From Streptomyces populi (GTDB lineage: Bacteria; Actinomycetota; Actinomycetes; Streptomycetales; Streptomycetaceae), in contig NZ_KZ626868.1 in NCBI RefSeq assembly GCF_002911015.1, positions 1 through 64,000 on the forward strand: a DNA stretch of 64,000 nt, written 5' to 3'. The notes beneath the pieces were generated by a model. That model did no database searches, was not told the DNA's origin, and worked only from the letters and a program-made list of their open reading frames with translations. A program made the translations under genes and the position numbers. This document shows, one piece after another, positions 49,490 through 59,265 of the stretch. Within the stretch, counting starts at the first letter, position 1; the number at the start of each line of letters is the position of its first letter.

Positions 49490-50181
49490 CGGGCGCTCCC
49501 CGCCCGCACCGGCGTCTCCCGGAGGACCCGGCTCATGTCCCGGACCGCCTGCCACGTACCCCGCCAGGTGCCCGTGACCTTCGAGGCGCCGGTGCGCGGC
49601 AGATACGGCACGTCGTGCTCGGTGATGCGCCAGCCCGCGTCGGCGGCGCGCACCACCATCTGCAGGGGATAGCCACTGCGCCGGTCCGTGAGTCCGAGGC
49701 CGAGCAGCTGCTCGCGGCGGGCGGCGCGCAGCGGGCCGAGGTCGTGCAGGCGCAGCCCGGTGCGGCGGCGCAGCATGCGGGCGAGCGCCAGGTTTCCCGC
49801 GCGGGCGTGCGCGGGCCAGGCGGCCCGGCCGTGCGGCCGACGCCGCCCGAGGACCAGGTCGGCCTCGTTCCCGCGGATCTCCTCGACGAAGGGCACGAGC
49901 AGCGCGGGGTCGAGGGAGGCGTCGCAGTCGCAGAAGCAGACGACCTCCGCGGTCGCGGCCGTCAGGCCCGCGTGACAGGCCGCGCCGAAACCCCGGCGCG
50001 GCTCGTGCACGACGGTCGCACCGAGCGAGCGGGCGATCTCCGCGGAGTCGTCGGTGGAACCGTTGTCGACCACGAGGGCTCGCCAGCGGGCCGGGATCCG
50101 CGCGAGCACCCAGGGCAGGGCCCCGGCCTCGTTCAGGCACGGCAGGACGACGTCGACGTCTGAGGGTGGTGAGATGGTCAC
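49486..50181 (-). CDS. family 2 glycosyltransferase
   Basis: A 231-residue GT-A enzyme. The donor-binding start DVVLPCLNEAGALPWVLARI, the strand ALVVDNGSTDDSAEIARSLG and the metal-binding CFCDCDASLDPAL are clear; GGYPLQ-like LTDRRSGYPLQMVVRAADAG is near the acceptor part. It has no membrane helices, unlike many dolichol-phosphate sugar synthases. It heads the GT2-DUF2064-methyltransferase operon and is divergent from the OmpR-type regulator. Confidence 0.85.
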   Translation of the reverse strand: MTISPPSDVDVVLPCLNEAGALPWVLARIPARWRALVVDNGSTDDSAEIARSLGATVVHEPRRGFGAACHAGLTAATAEVVCFCDCDASLDPALLVPFVEEIRGNEADLVLGRRRPHGRAAWPAHARAGNLALARMLRRRTGLRLHDLGPLRAARREQLLGLGLTDRRSGYPLQMVVRAADAGWRITEHDVPYLPRTGASKVTGTWRGTWQAVRDMSRVLRETPVRAGSAR

Positions 50182-50304
50182 GGCTTTCACTGTACGAACG
50201 CGAATGGCGCATATCGGACCTGTGCTCCTTACGAAACGCGGACGTCGGGCCCGCGCCGGGGCCCAGGGGCCGTGCGTCGACCGCCGAGGTGCCAGGCTGG
50301 GAGG

Positions 50305-51030
50305 ATGCGACAGCCGTACGAGCCCGTGGAAGCGCCGGGCGTGGACCGAACCGCCCGGGTCCTGGTCGTCGACGACGACCCGACCGTCTCCGAGGTGGTC
50401 GCCGGATACCTCGACCGGGCCGGCTACCTGGTGGACCGCGCCGACGACGGGCCGACCGCCCTCGTGCGTGCGGAGGAACACCGGCCGGACCTGGTGGTCC
50501 TGGACCTGATGCTGCCCGGCATGGACGGTCTGGAGGTGTGCGGGCGGCTGCGGCGCAGGGGCCCCGTGCCGGTCATCATGCTGACGGCGCGCGGTGACGA
50601 GGAGGACCGCGTCCTCGGTCTGGAGGTCGGTGCCGACGACTACGTCACCAAGCCGTTCAGCCCCCGGGAACTGGTCCTGCGCGTGGAGTCCGTACTGCGC
50701 CGCTCCCGGCCCGATGCCGGAAGCCGTCCCCTCCGAGCGGGCGGCGTCGCCATCGACCCCACCGCCCGCAGGGCCACCCGCGACGGCGTCGAACTCTCCC
50801 TCACGCTCCGCGAGTTCGACCTGCTCTCGTTCTTCCTGCGCCACCCCGGCCGGGCATTCAGCAGACAGGATCTGATGCGCGAGGTGTGGGGCTGGGATTT
50901 CGGTGACCTGTCGACCGTCACCGTCCATGTCCGCCGGCTCCGCGGCAAGGTCGAGGACGACCCGGCCCGGCCCCTCCTGATCCAGACCGTATGGGGCGTG
51001 GGCTACCGCTTCGAACCGGGTGGTGAGTGA
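50305..51030 (+). CDS. OmpR-family response regulator
   Basis: A 241-residue two-domain regulator. The receiver has DDD at 23-25, phospho-site D67 in LVVLDLMLPGMDG and the switch lysine in YVTKPFSPREL. The winged helix ends with LSTVTVHVRRLRGKVEDDPA and VWGVGYRFEP. Start uncertain: ATG 50305 has a purine block with no spacing; in-frame GTGs follow within 40 bp. The stop overlaps the kinase start (GTGA). Confidence 0.9.
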   Translation: MRQPYEPVEAPGVDRTARVLVVDDDPTVSEVVAGYLDRAGYLVDRADDGPTALVRAEEHRPDLVVLDLMLPGMDGLEVCGRLRRRGPVPVIMLTARGDEEDRVLGLEVGADDYVTKPFSPRELVLRVESVLRRSRPDAGSRPLRAGGVAIDPTARRATRDGVELSLTLREFDLLSFFLRHPGRAFSRQDLMREVWGWDFGDLSTVTVHVRRLRGKVEDDPARPLLIQTVWGVGYRFEPGGE

Positions 51031-52142
51031 CCGTGTCGGACACCCTGCTCATCGCCCTGTACGCCTTCGCGGGCGCCGCCGTCACCGGCCTCGCCGGGGC
51101 GGGCGTGCTGCGACTGGTCCGCCGCCGCTCGCTGACCGCCTCGCTCGCCGTGGTCGCGGCGGTCGGGGTCGTCGCGATGCTCGCGGGCACGCTCGTCGTC
51201 GCCTGGGCGATGTTCCTCTCCCCGCACGACCTGTCCGTGGTGACGACGGTCGTCGCCATGGCGGCAGTGGTCTCCCTGGCCACCGCCCTGCTGCTGGGCC
51301 GCTGGGTGGTGGCCCGCAGCCACGAACTCGTCGACGCCGCGCGCTCGTTCGCCGAGGGCCGGTTCGCCGCACCGCACGGCCCGGCCACCGCCGAACTGGA
51401 GGCGGTGAGCCGTGAACTGGCGGCCACCAGTGCCAGGCTGGCCGAGTCCAGAGAGCGCGAGCGCACCCTGGAGCGCTCCCGGCGCGAACTGGTCGCCTGG
51501 ATCTCGCACGACCTGCGCACCCCCCTGGCGGGTCTACGGGCCATGGCGGAGGCGCTGGAGGACGGAGTGGCCGCCGACCCCCACCGTTACCTGAGGCAGA
51601 TGCGCACCGAGGTCGAACGCCTCAACGGCATGGTCGGCGACCTCTTCGAGCTCTCCCGCATCCACGCCGGGACGCTTCCGCTGGTCCCCTCCCGCATCTC
51701 GCTCTACGACCTGGTCGGAGACGCCTTGGCGGGCGCGGACCCGCTGGCCCGCGAACACGGCGTGCGGCTGGTCGGCGCCGGGGTGGAGCCGGTGCCGGTG
51801 GAGGTGGACGCCAAGGAGATGAGCCGGGTCCTGGGCAATCTGCTGGTCAACGCGATCCGCCGGACCCCGGCCGACGGAACGGTCGCGGTCGCGGCCGAAC
51901 GCTCGTCCGAAGGCGTGGTGCTGTCCGTGACGGACGGCTGCGGCGGCATCCCCGAGACGGACCTCCCCCGGGTCTTCGACACCGGCTGGCGCGGTACGCA
52001 CGCCCGGACGCCGCCGGCCGGGGCGGGCCTGGGGCTGGCCATCGTCCGGGGGATCGTGGAGGCGCACCAGGGCCGGGCCACCGTACGCAACATCCCCGGA
52101 GGCTGCCGCTTCGAGGTGGTGCTGCCCGCCGCACCTTCATGA
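51027..52142 (+). CDS. sensor histidine kinase (HisKA type)
   Basis: A 371-residue membrane kinase with three helices (7-29, 36-60, 70-91), a HAMP-like linker, the dimerisation helix with H161 in LVAWISHDLRTPLAGLRAM, and an ATPase domain with LGNLLVNAIRRTP (N-box), DGCGGIPETDLPRVF and GAGLGLAIVRGIVEAHQG. No large sensor domain. Coupled to the regulator upstream. A degenerate copy of its last 36 nt and beyond lies just downstream (see repeat). Confidence 0.92.
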   Translation: MTVSDTLLIALYAFAGAAVTGLAGAGVLRLVRRRSLTASLAVVAAVGVVAMLAGTLVVAWAMFLSPHDLSVVTTVVAMAAVVSLATALLLGRWVVARSHELVDAARSFAEGRFAAPHGPATAELEAVSRELAATSARLAESRERERTLERSRRELVAWISHDLRTPLAGLRAMAEALEDGVAADPHRYLRQMRTEVERLNGMVGDLFELSRIHAGTLPLVPSRISLYDLVGDALAGADPLAREHGVRLVGAGVEPVPVEVDAKEMSRVLGNLLVNAIRRTPADGTVAVAAERSSEGVVLSVTDGCGGIPETDLPRVFDTGWRGTHARTPPAGAGLGLAIVRGIVEAHQGRATVRNIPGGCRFEVVLPAAPS

Positions 52143-52231
52143 ACGCGGGCACCACCGGCCCCACGCCTTTCGCTTCGAGGTGGTGCCGCGCGCCACGCCT
52201 TCCGGGACGTGGGCACCACCAGTCCTACGCC
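52107..52231 (+). repeat. 64-bp-period duplication of the kinase gene end
   Basis: The segment 52107-52167, covering the last codons of the kinase gene, recurs at 52171-52231 with several changes: both begin CGCTTCGAGGTGGTG and share GGGCACCACC. The second copy reaches the 3' end of the convergent epimerase gene. Confidence 0.7.
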
Positions 52232-53226
52232 CCCCGCATCCCGGCCCGCGCGAACTCTGCCATCCCGTCCTCGAAGCCGACCACCGGCTTCCACCCCAGC
52301 TCGCCGCGCAGCCGCGAGGAGTCCGCGGTGATGTGCCGTACGTCCCCGAGCCGGTACGCGCCGGTCACGACCGGCTCGGGCCCGCCGTACGCGGAGGCCA
52401 ACGCCCGGGCCATCTCCCCGACGGTGTGCGGTTCTCCACTGCCGGTGTTGTACGCGGTCAGCGCCCCGCCCCGCGCCTCGGCCTCCAGTGCGGCGAGGTT
52501 GGCCGCGGCCACGTCCCGCACATGCACGAAGTCCCGTAGCTGTCGCCCGTCCTCGAAGACGCGCGGGGCCTCGCCCCGGGCCAGCGAGGACCGGAAGAAG
52601 GAGGCCACCCCGGCGTACGGGGTGTCGCGGGGCATCCCGGGCCCGTACACGTTGTGGTAGCGCAGCGACACCGCCGACCCGCCGGTGCAGCGGGCCCACG
52701 CGGCGGCCAGATGCTCCTGGGCGAGCTTGGTCGTGGCGTACACGTTGCGCGGATCGGCAGGGGCGTCCTCGCCGACCAGACCCGGAGCCAGGTCCTGCCC
52801 GCACACCGGGCAGGCGGGCTCGAACCGGCCCGCTTCGAGGTCACCGACGGCGCGCGGCCCGGGCCGTACGACCCCGTGCCGCGGGCACGCGTACCGCCCC
52901 TCCCCGTAGACGACCATCGATCCGGCCAGCACGAGACGCCGTACCCCCGCCTCCGCCATGGCGGTGAGCAGCACGGCGGTGCCCAGGTCGTTGCGGGAGA
53001 CGTACTCCGCCGCGTCGAGGACGCCGTCACCGAGCCCGACCATCGCCGCCTGATGGCACACCGCGTCGACCCCGGCCAGGGCCCGTGCCACGGCGGCGGG
53101 GTCGCGCACGTCGGCGCCGGGATCCTCACGGACGTCGTACACGACCGGCTCGTGCCCCCGCCCCCGCAGCACGTCGACGAGATGGGACCCGATGAACCCG
53201 GCACCGCCGGTGACCAGTACACGCAT
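52225..53226 (-). CDS. NAD-dependent epimerase/dehydratase with Cys-rich insert
   Basis: A 333-residue short-chain (extended) sugar-nucleotide enzyme. Rossmann motif VLVTGGAGFIGSHL, catalytic Y163-x3-K167 (YATTK) and LRYHNVYGPGMP are typical of UDP-glucose/GDP-sugar epimerases. Unusual is an insert at about 112-145 with CPRH (C114, H117) and CPVC (C139, C142), which could form a zinc ribbon. It may act with the nearby glycosyltransferase operon; the substrate is unknown. Confidence 0.87.
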   Translation of the reverse strand: MRVLVTGGAGFIGSHLVDVLRGRGHEPVVYDVREDPGADVRDPAAVARALAGVDAVCHQAAMVGLGDGVLDAAEYVSRNDLGTAVLLTAMAEAGVRRLVLAGSMVVYGEGRYACPRHGVVRPGPRAVGDLEAGRFEPACPVCGQDLAPGLVGEDAPADPRNVYATTKLAQEHLAAAWARCTGGSAVSLRYHNVYGPGMPRDTPYAGVASFFRSSLARGEAPRVFEDGRQLRDFVHVRDVAAANLAALEAEARGGALTAYNTGSGEPHTVGEMARALASAYGGPEPVVTGAYRLGDVRHITADSSRLRGELGWKPVVGFEDGMAEFARAGMRGA

Positions 53227-53350
53227 ACGGCCACGCTAGGTCCGGAGGCCCGCCGAGCACCGTGACCCGCCGGACGCGTCATCACTCCGTAAGACGTCAC
53301 GGGCGCGTCGAACCAGGGGACGACGCCCGGCACGCGAGACGCTGCCCGTC

Positions 53351-54070
53351 ATGGACGCACCCTCTCCCCACCGGTTCGACGACCTCAGTGCCCTCTACAT
53401 CAACTGCACCCTCAAACCGTCCCCGCAGCTCAGCCACACCCAGGGGCTGATCGACAAGAGCCGTTCGATCATGGACGCGCAGGGCGTGTCGACGGCCGAG
53501 ATCCGGGCGATCGACCACGACATCGCCACCGGTGTCTACCCGGACATGACCGAGCACGGCTTCGCCACCGACGAGTGGCCAGCCCTCTACGAGAAGGTGA
53601 TGGCCGCCGACATCCTCGTGCTCGCCGGCCCGATCTGGCTGGGCGACAACAGCTCGGTGACGAAAAAGGTCGTCGAGCGCCTCTACGCCTGCTCCTCACT
53701 GCTGAACTCCCAGGGCCAGTACGCCTACTACGGCCGCGTCGGCGGCTGCCTGATCACCGGCAACGAGGACGGCGTGAAGCACTGCGCCATGAACGTCCTC
53801 TACAGCCTCCAGCACCTCGGCTACACGATCCCGCCCCAGGCGGACGCCGGCTGGATCGGCGCGGCCGGCCCCGGCCCGTCCTACCTCGACCCGGGATCCG
53901 GCGGCCCCGAGAACGACTTCACCAACCGCAACACCAGCTTCATGACCTGGAACCTCCTCCACCTCGCCGCCCTCCTCAAGCGTGCCGGGGGGATTCCCGC
54001 CCACGGCAACCAGCGCTCGGAATGGGACGCGGGCTGCCGGCCGGGAGCAGAGAACCCCGAGCACCGCTGA
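53351..54070 (+). CDS. flavodoxin-fold NAD(P)H-dependent oxidoreductase
   Basis: A 239-residue FMN-binding reductase: ALYINCTLKPSPQLSHTQGL (phosphate loop), DILVLAGPIWLGDNSSVTKK (FMN-binding, quinone-reductase type) and YYGRVGGCLITGNEDGVKHC. Likely acts on quinones or other small acceptors. It stands alone between the divergent epimerase and a strong terminator. Confidence 0.85.
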   Translation: MDAPSPHRFDDLSALYINCTLKPSPQLSHTQGLIDKSRSIMDAQGVSTAEIRAIDHDIATGVYPDMTEHGFATDEWPALYEKVMAADILVLAGPIWLGDNSSVTKKVVERLYACSSLLNSQGQYAYYGRVGGCLITGNEDGVKHCAMNVLYSLQHLGYTIPPQADAGWIGAAGPGPSYLDPGSGGPENDFTNRNTSFMTWNLLHLAALLKRAGGIPAHGNQRSEWDAGCRPGAENPEHR

Positions 54071-54128
54071 ATCCGTCGCCCAGGAGGTTCCGTCCCATGG
54101 CCGGCCTTCGGCCGGGAGGCCGGCCGGA

Positions 54129-54160
54129 CGGGGCCCCGCGGTCGTCGCTGCGGGGCCCCG
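54129..54160. terminator. bidirectional terminator hairpin
   Basis: CGGGGCCCCGC (54129-54139) and GCGGGGCCCCG (54150-54160) form an 11-bp perfect stem with a 10-nt loop between the convergent reductase and GH13 genes. Confidence 0.7.
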
Positions 54161-54183
54161 CCGGGAACGGCGGTCGTTCAGGA

Positions 54184-55785
54184 TCAGCCCCGCGCGTCGG
54201 CGAGTTCGAAGACGCCGTGACCGAATCCCCGGGCGCTCACCGTGCCCGCCTCGATCCCGACCCCGTCCGATTCCAGGGAGCGGGCGACGGCGATCCGTTC
54301 GACGGAGCAACTCGCCTGCTCACGACGCGGGTTGACCACGACGAGATACCGGCCGCCCCGCACGTACACGAACGGGTACCCGGCGTGCAGCACCTCGACC
54401 GAGCCGCCCGGCCCCAGCTCCGGCGCGCCCTTGCGCAAGGCGACCAGACGGCGTACGAGGTGCAGGAGCGAGGTGTCGTCGGCCCGTTGGGCGGCGACCG
54501 TCGGGCGGTCCGGGGCCGGGTCGAGGGGGAGGTACAGCCGGTCGGCCGGGGCCGTGGAGAAACCGGCGCCCGGGCCCTCGTCCCACTGCATCGGCGTACG
54601 GGAACCCGCGCGGTTGTAGCGCGGGCCCAGCACGCTGCCCTCCTTCCCGGGCAGCCCCGGAACGTAGCGCATGCCGATCTCGTCGCCGTAGTAGATCGCC
54701 GGAAGGGTCGGCCAGGTCAGCTGGAAGACGAAGGCGGCGGGCAGTTGACCGGCCGTGCGGGGACCGCAGTTGAGGCGGGAGAAGTCGTGGTTGGCGGTCG
54801 GGAGCGCGATGAACCCGCTGTCGCCGAGCGCGTCGGCCGCGTCGCGCCAGGCCTCCACGAACGGGTGCGGCGAGCCGCGGCCCTCGGGGTCGAAGAAGCA
54901 GTCGAGCGGGTCCCAGGCCTCGTTGACCGTGCCCTCGCCGTTGCTCCACAGCGAGCGCAGGGCGCGCCCGTCGGTGGGACCGCCGAACTGGAGGAAGAAG
55001 TCCGCGTGGAACCCCGCGGGGACGGACACCTCGGGCTCGCCCCACTCCGAGAGCAGTACGGCCTCCGGGTGCGCGTCGTCCAGCCAGTGCCTCAACTCCG
55101 TCCAGACCGCGGCCGTCTCGCGCTTGTCCGGGTCGTCCTTCACGAGCGAGGCGGCCATGTCCACGCGGAAGCCTGCCAGTCCGAGGCCGAGCCAGTGGTC
55201 CATCACCGCGCGCAGCGCCGCCCGGTTGGCGCGCGGACCCGGCGCGTCGACCGGCAGGCGCCAGGGCTCGTCCGGACGGGCGCGCCCGTAGCCGAAGTTG
55301 AGGGCGGGCTGGAAGGCGAAGAAGTTCGGCAGGTACGTCCCCGGGCGGCTCCCGGGGGAGGGGACGAATCCGTCCGGTGAGTGACCCTCGGGGGCCCAGA
55401 TGTACCGGTCGTCGGCCGGATCGTCCATTGCGGCCCGGAACCAGGGGTGCTGGTCGGAGGTGTGGCCCGCCACGAGGTCGAGGAGGACGCGGATGCCGCG
55501 GCGGCCCGCTTCGTCGACGAGGCGGGCGAGGTCGTCGTACGTGCCGTAGCGGGGTGCGACGCGCAGGTAGTCGGCGACGTCGTACCCGGCGTCGCCGAAG
55601 GGGGACACGAAACACGGGTTGAGCCACACGGCGTTGACGCCCAGCCACGCGAGGTGGTCGAGGCGCTCGGTGATTCCGTCGAAGTCACCGATGCCGTCAC
55701 CGTTCGAGTCGGCGAACGACTGCGGATAGATCTGGTAGAAGACGGCGTCGGCCAGCCAGGCGGGGGCGGGGCGGAACGAGGTCAT
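54184..55785 (-). CDS. GH13 alpha-glucosidase/amylase-family enzyme
   Basis: A 533-residue cytoplasmic GH13 enzyme. Conserved regions: DLVAGHTSDQHPWF (region I), GFRVDMAASL with nucleophile D209 (II), LLSEWGEPE with acid/base E247 (III) and TANHDFSR with transition-state D334 (IV). The start AVFYQIYPQSFADSNGDGIG is typical of oligo-alpha-glucosidases. The region-I H-T-S in place of the common NHTS pattern is slightly unusual. ATG 55785 begins right at the domain. Confidence 0.88.
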   Translation of the reverse strand: MTSFRPAPAWLADAVFYQIYPQSFADSNGDGIGDFDGITERLDHLAWLGVNAVWLNPCFVSPFGDAGYDVADYLRVAPRYGTYDDLARLVDEAGRRGIRVLLDLVAGHTSDQHPWFRAAMDDPADDRYIWAPEGHSPDGFVPSPGSRPGTYLPNFFAFQPALNFGYGRARPDEPWRLPVDAPGPRANRAALRAVMDHWLGLGLAGFRVDMAASLVKDDPDKRETAAVWTELRHWLDDAHPEAVLLSEWGEPEVSVPAGFHADFFLQFGGPTDGRALRSLWSNGEGTVNEAWDPLDCFFDPEGRGSPHPFVEAWRDAADALGDSGFIALPTANHDFSRLNCGPRTAGQLPAAFVFQLTWPTLPAIYYGDEIGMRYVPGLPGKEGSVLGPRYNRAGSRTPMQWDEGPGAGFSTAPADRLYLPLDPAPDRPTVAAQRADDTSLLHLVRRLVALRKGAPELGPGGSVEVLHAGYPFVYVRGGRYLVVVNPRREQASCSVERIAVARSLESDGVGIEAGTVSARGFGHGVFELADARG

Positions 55786-55888
55786 ACCCGGACGATAGGT
55801 CAGCGCACCGGGTGTCCGCTGCCCCGCGGGTCGCCGTTCGGCCGCCGTTTGTGCCGAGGGTGTGGCCGGCTCTTGGATAATCCGGGTC

Positions 55889-56614
55889 ATGGAGACGAGT
55901 GGAGTGAAGAGGGAGCCGCTGGCGGTGGCCGCCGTCCAGCCCGTGTGGGCCGGAGCGGACGTCCCGGCGAACGTCGGGGAACACGCGCGGGCCGTCGAGC
56001 GGGCGAACGCGAGACTGGTGGTCTTCCCCGAGCTCTCCCTCACCGGATACGACCTCGGCGCGCCCTCGCTGGCCCTGGACGACGGTCGTCTCGGGCCCTT
56101 GGTGGACGCTTGCCGTGCCACCGGCTCGGTGGCGCTGGTCGGCGCGCCGATCAGCGACGAGGACGGCCGCGACCGCATCGCCACTCTGGCCGTGACCGGT
56201 GACGGCGTGACGGCGGTGTACCGGAAGATGTGGCTGCACGGACCCGAGTTTGACCGGTTCAGCCCCGGTGAGAAGCCCGCGGTGATCACCGTCGACGGGT
56301 GGAGGCTCGGGCTGGCCATCTGCTACGACGCCGCCGTGCCCCGGCACGCCGCTGACACGGCGGCGCTCGGCATCGACGCCTACGTGGCGAGCACCCTCTA
56401 CGGCCCCGGCCCCGACTCCGGGGCTCGCCGGGACGCCCACATGCGGGAGCGCGCCGCCGCCCACGGCGTCTGGGTCGTCCTCTCCACCGCGGCCGGCCCC
56501 AGCGGCTCCTACGCACAGACCTCCGGCGGCTCGGGCATCTGGGGGCGGGGCGGAGAACCGGTCGCCCGGGCCGGTCGTGACGCGGGCGAGATCACGGCGG
56601 CCCTGCTCGGCTGA
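55889..56614 (+). CDS. carbon-nitrogen hydrolase (nitrilase superfamily)
   Basis: A 241-residue amidase with triad E48 (VVFPELSLTGYD), K113 (YRKMWLHGPE) and C145 (LAICYDAAVPRHA). The substrate is unknown; it resembles the aliphatic amidase/beta-ureidopropionase-like branches. No ribosome site precedes ATG 55889, but GATAAT at 55876-55881 lies 7 nt before it, so the mRNA may be leaderless. It is divergent from the GH13 gene. Confidence 0.85.
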   Translation: METSGVKREPLAVAAVQPVWAGADVPANVGEHARAVERANARLVVFPELSLTGYDLGAPSLALDDGRLGPLVDACRATGSVALVGAPISDEDGRDRIATLAVTGDGVTAVYRKMWLHGPEFDRFSPGEKPAVITVDGWRLGLAICYDAAVPRHAADTAALGIDAYVASTLYGPGPDSGARRDAHMRERAAAHGVWVVLSTAAGPSGSYAQTSGGSGIWGRGGEPVARAGRDAGEITAALLG

Positions 56615-56742
56615 CGGGCGATTCGAGTCCCGTCCTTCGAGTCCCGTCCTTCGAGCTGGAGGCGCATCGCATCTCTGCGATGCTCCGACTCCGGATGCGG
56701 GCGCGGATCGGCGCCGCCGTCGGCGTCCACGGCCGGATGCGT

Positions 56743-57354
56743 TCAGTCCGGGTGTCCGTGCTGCTCGACGAGGGGGTGCGGCCGGGGAGCGCCTGCCCGC
56801 AACCCGTCCATGACGAGGTCGAGGAGGCGGCCGGCGCGCGGCCGCCAGCCCTCTTCCGGCGTCATCTGCCACAGGCCCGCGATGGCGAGGAGGAAATCGT
56901 CGGCGGTGACCCCGGGGCGGATGGCGCCCGCCTCCTCGCCGGCGCGCAGCAGGAGTTCGGCCGCCTCGGCGACCGGCGTGGGAGAGGGCCTCGTGGGGCC
57001 TCCGGGCGCACTGGTGGCGAGGCGGATCGCGTCGGCCAGGCCTGCTTTGGTCATGGCGAACTCGGCCAGCCGGTCCATCCAGACGCGCAGGGCCTGGTGC
57101 GGTGGGAACTCCTGGAGGAGCCGGGGCGCGCTGTCGGCGACCTGCTGCATCTCGTGGCGGTAGATCTCCAGGACGAGGGTCTCGCGGTTGGGGAAGTTCC
57201 GGTAGAGCGTGCCCTGGCCGACGCCGGCCTTCTTGGCGATGACGCTGAGCGGTGCGTCCGGACACTGCGTCAGCTCATGCAGGGCGATGCAGAGGATGCG
57301 CTCGCGGTTGCGCTGCGCGTCCGAGCGCAGAGGGGGGTCCTTCTCGTGCCGCAC
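56743..57354 (-). CDS. TetR-family transcriptional regulator
   Basis: A 203-residue repressor with an N-terminal helix-turn-helix (PLSVIAKKAGVGQGTLYRNF) and a helical ligand-binding domain (TKAGLADAIRLATSAPGGPT, ADDFLLAIAGLWQMTPEEGW). GTG at 57354 has GGAG 8 nt upstream; the frame is open further but without domain. It is divergent from the aldehyde oxidoreductase operon, and two palindromic operators lie between. Confidence 0.9.
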   Translation of the reverse strand: MRHEKDPPLRSDAQRNRERILCIALHELTQCPDAPLSVIAKKAGVGQGTLYRNFPNRETLVLEIYRHEMQQVADSAPRLLQEFPPHQALRVWMDRLAEFAMTKAGLADAIRLATSAPGGPTRPSPTPVAEAAELLLRAGEEAGAIRPGVTADDFLLAIAGLWQMTPEEGWRPRAGRLLDLVMDGLRAGAPRPHPLVEQHGHPD

Positions 57355-57390
57355 TCGTCGCTCCTCAAGTCGTGTGGCCGAATCGCATCC

Positions 57391-57442
57391 TTGATAAGCG
57401 GACAGCTGTCCGTTACGTTTCCGGGTAGTGGACGGCTGTCCG
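57391..57442. promoter_or_regulatory. promoter with paired TetR-type operators
   Basis: TTGATA (57391-57396) and TACGTT (57414-57419) at 17-nt spacing form a plus-strand promoter. CGGACAGCTGTCCG (57399-57412), a perfect palindrome, fills its spacer. A second near-palindrome TGGACGGCTGTCCG lies at 57429-57442, centre 30 bp away. Two dimers of the divergent TetR protein could block both directions. The remaining leader to the first structural gene (57443-57694) holds nothing I can support. Confidence 0.75.
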
Positions 57443-57694
57443 GTTCGAGTCCAGCCTAGCCGCAGCCATGGCCTGCACGTCAGCCCGTCGAGGTCGTCGG
57501 GGCCGTCCATCCGTGGCCCTGCCGCGTACTTCGTTCCACCCGAGCGCCTCGCCTCCCTCACGTACTCCATATCGCCCGCGATGCCGCACCGTTGGCAACG
57601 CTGTCATCGCCGCAAGACGCATGCCAAGAAGCCGCCCGGCCTCGGCACCGAGGCCGTCACACCCCAAGTACGTCACACCTGAAAGAAGTTGCTC

Positions 57695-58272
57695 ATGGGT
57701 TTATCGACGTCCAGCGTCATCACCCTGCACGTCAACGGCGAGAAGCACACGCTGCCCGTCGACCACCGCACCACCCTGCTCGACGCCCTGCGCGAGCGGC
57801 TCGACCTGACCGGCACGAAGAAGGGCTGCGACCAGGGCCAGTGCGGTGCCTGCACCGTTCTGGTCGACGGCCGCAGGACAGTGGCCTGTCTGCAGTTCGC
57901 GGTCGCGGCCGAAGGGCGTGAGATCACCACCATCGAAGGCATGGCGACCGGCGGCCGACTGCATCCGGTCCAGCAGGCGTTCCTCGACCTCGACGGCTAC
58001 CAGTGCGGCTACTGCACACCAGGGCAGATCTGTTCGGCGATCGGCATGCTCGCGGAACACGCCGCCGGATGGCCCAGCGCCGCTTCCGAAGACGTACGTC
58101 CGGCAGCCGGGCCGGCACCGTTGACCCCCGAGGAGATCCGTGAGCGGATGAGCGGCAACCTGTGCCGGTGCAGCGCGTACCCGTCGATCGTCGAGGCCGT
58201 CGCACGAGCCGCCGACGCCGACGACGCCTCGTCGGCGGCGGACACCTCGGCACAGTCGGGGGAGGCCGCCGC

Positions 58273-58276
<4 letters not shown>
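57695..58276 (+). CDS. aldehyde/xanthine oxidoreductase 2Fe-2S subunit (PaoA/YagT-like)
   Basis: The iron-sulfur subunit (193 residues) of a three-part molybdenum hydroxylase. Plant-type cluster: C45, C50, C53 (CDQGQCGAC) and C65. Second cluster: CGYC (C104, C107) and CRC (C157, C159). No Tat signal is seen, unlike E. coli PaoA, so the complex is probably cytoplasmic. ATG 57695 has AAAGAAG 7 nt upstream. The stop overlaps the FAD-subunit start. Confidence 0.93.
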
Positions 58277-59261
<985 letters not shown>

Positions 59262-59265
<4 letters not shown>

